Part shown: in pieces, positions 60,641 through 64,000 of the stretch
Layout of the letters: every line of letters starts with the position of its first letter
Position numbering within the stretch: position 1 is the stretch's first letter
Assembly (NCBI GenBank): GCA_033557465.1
Contig: CM066033.1
Location: 1,353,189,834 to 1,353,253,833 of the forward strand
Source of the DNA: Ichthyophis bannanicus
Lineage: Eukaryota > Chordata > Amphibia > Gymnophiona > Ichthyophiidae
Reading direction: 5' to 3'
Length of the DNA stretch: 64,000 nt
Translations under genes and position numbers: made by a program
The notes under the pieces: generated by a model
Told to the model about the DNA's origin: nothing
The model's database searches: none
The model's input: only the letters and a program-made list of their open reading frames with translations

Positions 60641-61008
60641 CCCATATGTGAAGACTACATTCCTGCTTGTTCCTGGAGATAGCATAGTTACTCACCTGTA
60701 ACAGGTGATCTCCGGGAACAGCAGGAATTTAGTCTTCACAACCCACCCACCTTCCCTAGGAGTTGTATCTCTCTTTCTCTCGTTCCCTCTCTCTTTTGTC
60801 TCAGCTTTAAACTCAACTGGAGAGGGACAGTTGGAAAAGGCGGGAAGGCAGCACACAGGCGCTGTGGGATGCTTTGAAAAGCTTTTCGATTGGACGCTGG
60901 GGAGCGTTCCCGCGAACTCTGCATCGGTACCGACGATACCCATATGTGAAGACTAAATTTCTGCTGTTCCCGGAGATCACCTGTTACAGGTGAGTAACTA
61001 TGCTTTCT
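60641..61008 (+). repeat. DIRS B4 internal complementary region and right inverted terminal repeat
   Basis: CATATGTGAAGACTACATTCCTGCTTGTTCCTGGAG joined to ATAGCATAGTTACTCACCTGTAACAGGTGATCTCCGGG (60643-60718), then a TC-rich tract and the terminal repeat with CATCGGTACCGACGAT (60922-60937), ending at 61008. Confidence 0.9.
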
Positions 61009-62272
61009 TTCAATTCTTCTGCAGTATCACTTTTAAATACCACTTCAGTCATGGGTAACATCCGTACATCATCTTCAGTTAAGACTGAAGAAAAGAATTC
61101 TTTCAGTTTCTCCGCCATGGCCTTGTCCCATCTTAGTGACCCTTTTACTCCTCTATCATCTAATTGTCCAACCGACACTCTCTCAGGTTTTTTGCTATGA
61201 ATGTACTTGAAAAAGTCTTTATTATGTTTTTTTGCTTCCACAACAAGGTTCTTGTGCTCTTTCCAGTTTTCATCATTTGGCTCTTTTTTCCATTTCCTAA
61301 AAGATGCTTTTTTGGCAACAATCTCTCTGACCTCACCTTTAAACCATGCTGGCAGTTTTTTGGACTTCCTTCCACTTTTCTTAAAACATGGAATACAGCT
61401 TGTCTGGGCTTCCAAGATAGTATTTTTAAACAACACCCAAGCTTGATGTATGTCTTTAACCTTTGCAACTGTTCCTTTTAGTTTTTTCTTAATTATTTTC
61501 CTCATTCTATCATAGTCTCCCTTTCGAAAATTAAAAGGTAGTTGTGTGGTTTTCCTTACCACCCCTCCTCCATTAATTAAATCAAACACGATTATGCTAT
61601 GATCACTATTGCCAAGTGGCCTCAACACCCTTATCTCTTGCACCAGATCTGGTGTTTCACTAAAGACTAAGTCCAAAATGGCTTCCCCTCTGTTTGGTTC
61701 ATGAACCAGCTGCTCCAAGAAGCAGTCATTTATTTGATCTAGAAACTTTATCTCCTTAGCATGTCTGCCGTGACACTGACCCAGTCAATACCGGGGTAAT
61801 TGAAATCACCCATTATTATTACTGTGCTGTAACATTTGTTAGCTTCCCTGATTTCTTTGATCATTTCATTATCTATTTGTTCATTCTGGCCAGGCGGACG
61901 GTAGTACACCCCCCCTGCCATCGCCTTCTCATTTTTACATGGAATTTCAATCCATAGAGATTCTACAGTAAATTTTGTTTCCTGCAAAACTTTAATCCTT
62001 TGTGACTCAATGCCCCCTCTAACATAGAGCGCAACCCCTCCACCAATTTGATCTGCTCTATCATTAAGATATAGTTTGTACCCAAGTATCAGTGTCCCAC
62101 TGATTGTTCTCCTTCCACCATGTCTCTGAGATACAATCATATCTAACCTCTATTTTAGTGCTATATATTCTAATTCTCCCATCTTATTTTTTAGACTTCT
62201 TGCATTTGCATTCAAGCATTTTATAGACTGTATTTTATTCATATTAATCTGGCAATCGGTAGGCAGGGGTAA
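61009..62272 (-). pseudogene. CR1 ORF2 endonuclease and linker, minus-strand copy
   Basis: Two long frames. 62140-61748 gives GGGVALYVRGGIESQRIKVL, VESLWIEIPC, GVYYRPPGQNEQIDNEMIKEI and VIIMGDFNYPGIDWVSVTAD. 61718-61009 gives EQLVHEPNRGEAILDLVFSETP, GNSDHSIIVFDLINGGG, then the linker KSGRKSKKLPAWFKGEVR and TEDDVRMLPMTEVVFKSDTAEELKE. It then meets the DIRS junction. Only one or two frame shifts: the best-kept endonuclease of this family in the window. Confidence 0.9.
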
Positions 62273-63755
62273 TTTTATTTATTTATTTATTTTATTACAA
62301 TTTCTTATATACCGCACTATTGTCAGCGCAGTTTACATACAACAAAATGACCATAACAAACTGCTTGGCTTCACATAGAACAGGAGTAACAACTTGGATA
62401 ACATGTTTTGCTTTACAGAGAACAGGAGTAACAACTTGGATAACACGGGGGATGCAAACTGAACTAATTACATATGTATAATGAGATTGAGTGCTGAGAA
62501 TTTAGGGTGTTACATGTGTACAGTAGGGTTGAGATGTTATCTTGAGGAGGTAAGAGGAGAGGCAATTAGGTAGGGGTTAGGTTAATCTGGTAGTACTGTG
62601 TAAATAAATGGAATTTGAGAGCCTTTCTGAATTGTGTTAGGTCAGTAATTGCACGGATGCCTGGTGGTAATGCGTTCCAACATTTTGGGGCATAGATACT
62701 GAATACCCTGTTAGATGTTGCAATTGTGTACTTCGTTGAAGCCTTTGGGATTAATAGTGCATTTGTAGATAGGGATCTCCTTGTTCTGTTGGGAGGAATG
62801 GGTTGGATGATATCGGTTAATGAAGGGGAGGTGATGCCATGGATGGATTTGAAAGTGAGTAACAAAGATTTGAATATAAGCCTTCCTTGAATGGGGAGCC
62901 AATGCAGCTGTATTAGGATAGGAGTTATATGGTTGCATCTTGCTGCTCCCACTAAGACTCTGGCTGCGGCATTCATGGCAAGTTGCAACGGGTTGAGTGT
63001 TGATTGAGGGAGACCTTGAAGAATAGCGTTGGCGAAGTCAAAGTGTGGTAAGATCAGGGATTGGTATATTGTCCGGACGTCTTCAGGGTTTAGAAGGGAT
63101 TGCAGGTGTCTAAGGGACCGGATTTTGAAATATATGGCTCTGACTATGTTGGATATATGGGTTTTCATATCTAAATGTTGATCGAGGGTGACTCCTAAGT
63201 ACCGAATTGTTGATTTGGTTTGGAGCTCAGCCTCATTGACCTTTATATGAGGTGGAGGGCAGAAACTCTGGTCTCTGGTGATGAATAGCACCTCAGTCTT
63301 TTTGTGTTGTATCCTAAGATTTTGGGACAGAAGCCATTCGGAGACTGCGTTGAAACATTCATTCAGTGGCGAAAGGTCCATTTGCTCTGTGAAGAATGGC
63401 ATGAAGAGGAGGATGTCATCAGCGTAAATTAGACAGTCGACCTTGAATGATCCGATTATGTTGAAAATGGGTTGCATGTAAATGTTAAATAAAAGAGAAG
63501 ATAGGGAAGATCCATGTGGGACGCCCTGTCGTTGATGGAAGGGTTCGGAAGATCCTGATCCTGATTTTACATGTTGCCATCTGTCTTCAAGGTATGACCT
63601 GCACCAATCGAGGGCGATGCCATTTATGCCCTTTTCTTTTAGTCGTTCTACTAGCAGACCATGGTGTACAGAGTCAAAGACTGCCACGATGTCTATGAAG
63701 ATGAGAGCGAAACCTTGAAATCTTAAAGCTCGCTCTGCTCCATACTCAAGGACAT
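62273..63755 (-). mobile_element. L2-like LINE, 5'-truncated, inserted in CR1
   Basis: On the minus strand it starts within RT (PNVLEYGAERAL) near 63755 and ends in a 3' UTR with GCGGTATATAAGAAAT and a TAAATAAATAAAT tail at 62273. CR1 text continues on both sides. The same 3' end was seen at 9207-9507 and begins again near 63945. Confidence 0.88.
62566..63755 (-). CDS. L2-like reverse transcriptase, 3' part, open
   Basis: About 396 codons of L2-like sequence without a stop; the frame runs on for another 30 codons into CR1 sequence by chance. Motif A is FIDIVAVFDSVHH, followed by GVPHGSSLSSLLFNIYM and the catalytic IYADDILLF (near 63405-63430). LNECFNAVSEWLLSQNLRIQHKKTEVLF, IRYLGVTLDQ and the C-terminal blocks (LQLAMNAAARVLVGA, LHWLPIQGRLIFK, YAPKCWNALPPGIR) end at 62566. 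The fingers and endonuclease are missing, so it cannot be autonomous, but it has suffered little decay. Confidence 0.9.
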
Positions 63756-63935
63756 TTGGACTACCTTTGTCTTTATTGGAACCTCTCTGCTGATATGCCC
63801 TGATTTCATCCTTTTGGTAGTATCCTTCAAGGATACATTGTTCCAAATCATGTGCTCTTGGGCGACTGTCGGTTCTCCCCTATTATCTAGTTTAAAAGCT
63901 GCTGTATCTCCTTTTAAAGGTTAATGCCAGCAACC
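63756..63935 (-). mobile_element. CR1-like LINE, ORF1-ORF2 junction of the split copy
   Basis: The reverse complement (CAGCAGCTTTTAAACTAGATAATAGG, CAGTCGCCCAAGAGCACATGATT, ATGTATCCTTGAAGGATACTA in pieces) matches 46140-46280 of the plus-strand copy. It is the 5' continuation of 61009-62272 across the L2-like insert. Confidence 0.85.
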
Positions 63936-63944
63936 TGTTTCCAT

Positions 63945-64000
63945 CTTGGTTGTTTATGTTTGTTTATTAACTTGATATACCGCTAAACGAAAAACATCAG
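63945..64000 (-). mobile_element. L2-like LINE 3' end, running off the window
   Basis: TTTGTTTATTAACTTGATATACCGCTAAACG is the same kind of minus-strand 3' end as at 62273 and 9207 (T-rich tail, then ATATACCGC). Confidence 0.5.

Larger units (their letters stand above)
53071..61008 (+). mobile_element. DIRS retrotransposon, family B, copy B4, carrying an LTR and a Penelope insert
   Basis: Starts CCAGGAACAAGCTGG at 53071 and ends GGTGAGTAACTATGCTTTCT at 61008. The left terminal repeat is internally deleted (only about 20 bases before ORF1 leader sequence). Own sequence is 53071-56837, 58266-59367 and 60641-61008. It holds ORF1, RT/RNase H, recombinase, complementary region and right repeat. 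It cuts the minus-strand CR1, whose frame resumes on both sides. Confidence 0.93.
51390..63935 (-). mobile_element. CR1-like LINE, long copy split by a DIRS and an L2-like LINE
   Basis: On the minus strand the 3' tail (GGTCTGACCCAGTATGGCATATCTTATGTTCTTA in pieces) ends at 51390 and the RT runs back to 53070. The DIRS B4 element occupies 53071-61008. The endonuclease side runs 61009-62272, the L2-like LINE occupies 62273-63755, and the ORF1-ORF2 junction is at 63756-63935. GATATTTCTTTCAATTC of the intact copies is cut at its TTTCT by the DIRS. Confidence 0.92.

Overview
This window looks like a piece of a large, repeat-rich vertebrate nuclear genome, most likely an amphibian and perhaps a caecilian. 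The reasons are the sheer density of DIRS-type tyrosine-recombinase retrotransposons beside CR1, L2, RTE, L1/Tx1 and Penelope-like elements, CORE-type SINEs and hAT transposons. I found no host protein-coding gene, functional RNA gene, CRISPR array or bacterial feature. The species call is inference from element content; the element calls rest on motifs, termini and target-site duplications visible in the sequence.

Layout, left to right. 1-5026: an L2-like LINE (minus) split by a CR1-like LINE (plus, 479-4540), itself split by a 1444-bp solo LTR (3001-4444, TSD ttac). 5027-12168: an RTE 3' end, then the C-terminal part of another non-LTR element (minus) split by a decayed DIRS of family A (5316-11266). 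12169-15745: an older DIRS (family C) broken by a Penelope-like element with a long RT plus GIY-YIG frame. 16651-33678: a DIRS of family B holding a complete family A DIRS (18659-24401) and a nearly intact family B DIRS (27381-32986). 33679-43924: a CR1 relic with an hAT MITE, a 5'-half family B DIRS, an RTE LINE, CR1 tails, a Penelope relic, a 5S rRNA pseudogene and a CR1 fragment. 43925-50822: a SPIN-like hAT end, a large hairpin, a minisatellite, a CR1 with ORF1 and ORF2, an L1/Tx1-like 3' end and a family A DIRS fragment. 51131-64000: a CORE SINE and a long minus-strand CR1 split by another family B DIRS (53071-61008, carrying a second solo LTR and a second Penelope element) and by an L2-like LINE.

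The best-preserved unit is the DIRS at 27381-32986: ORF1 (gag-like, N-terminal zinc motif), RT/RNase H, tyrosine recombinase, an internal complementary region and inverted terminal repeats. The most interesting signal is at its gag stop. In all six DIRS copies that keep this junction, ORF1 ends in TGA followed by C, usually preceded by TTT or CTT. RT/RNase H lies in the +1 frame with no start codon, and the frame in register with ORF1 stays open past the TGA. In the intact copy that frame reaches the end of the recombinase. This suggests one recoding node serving gag, gag-RT and possibly gag-recombinase.
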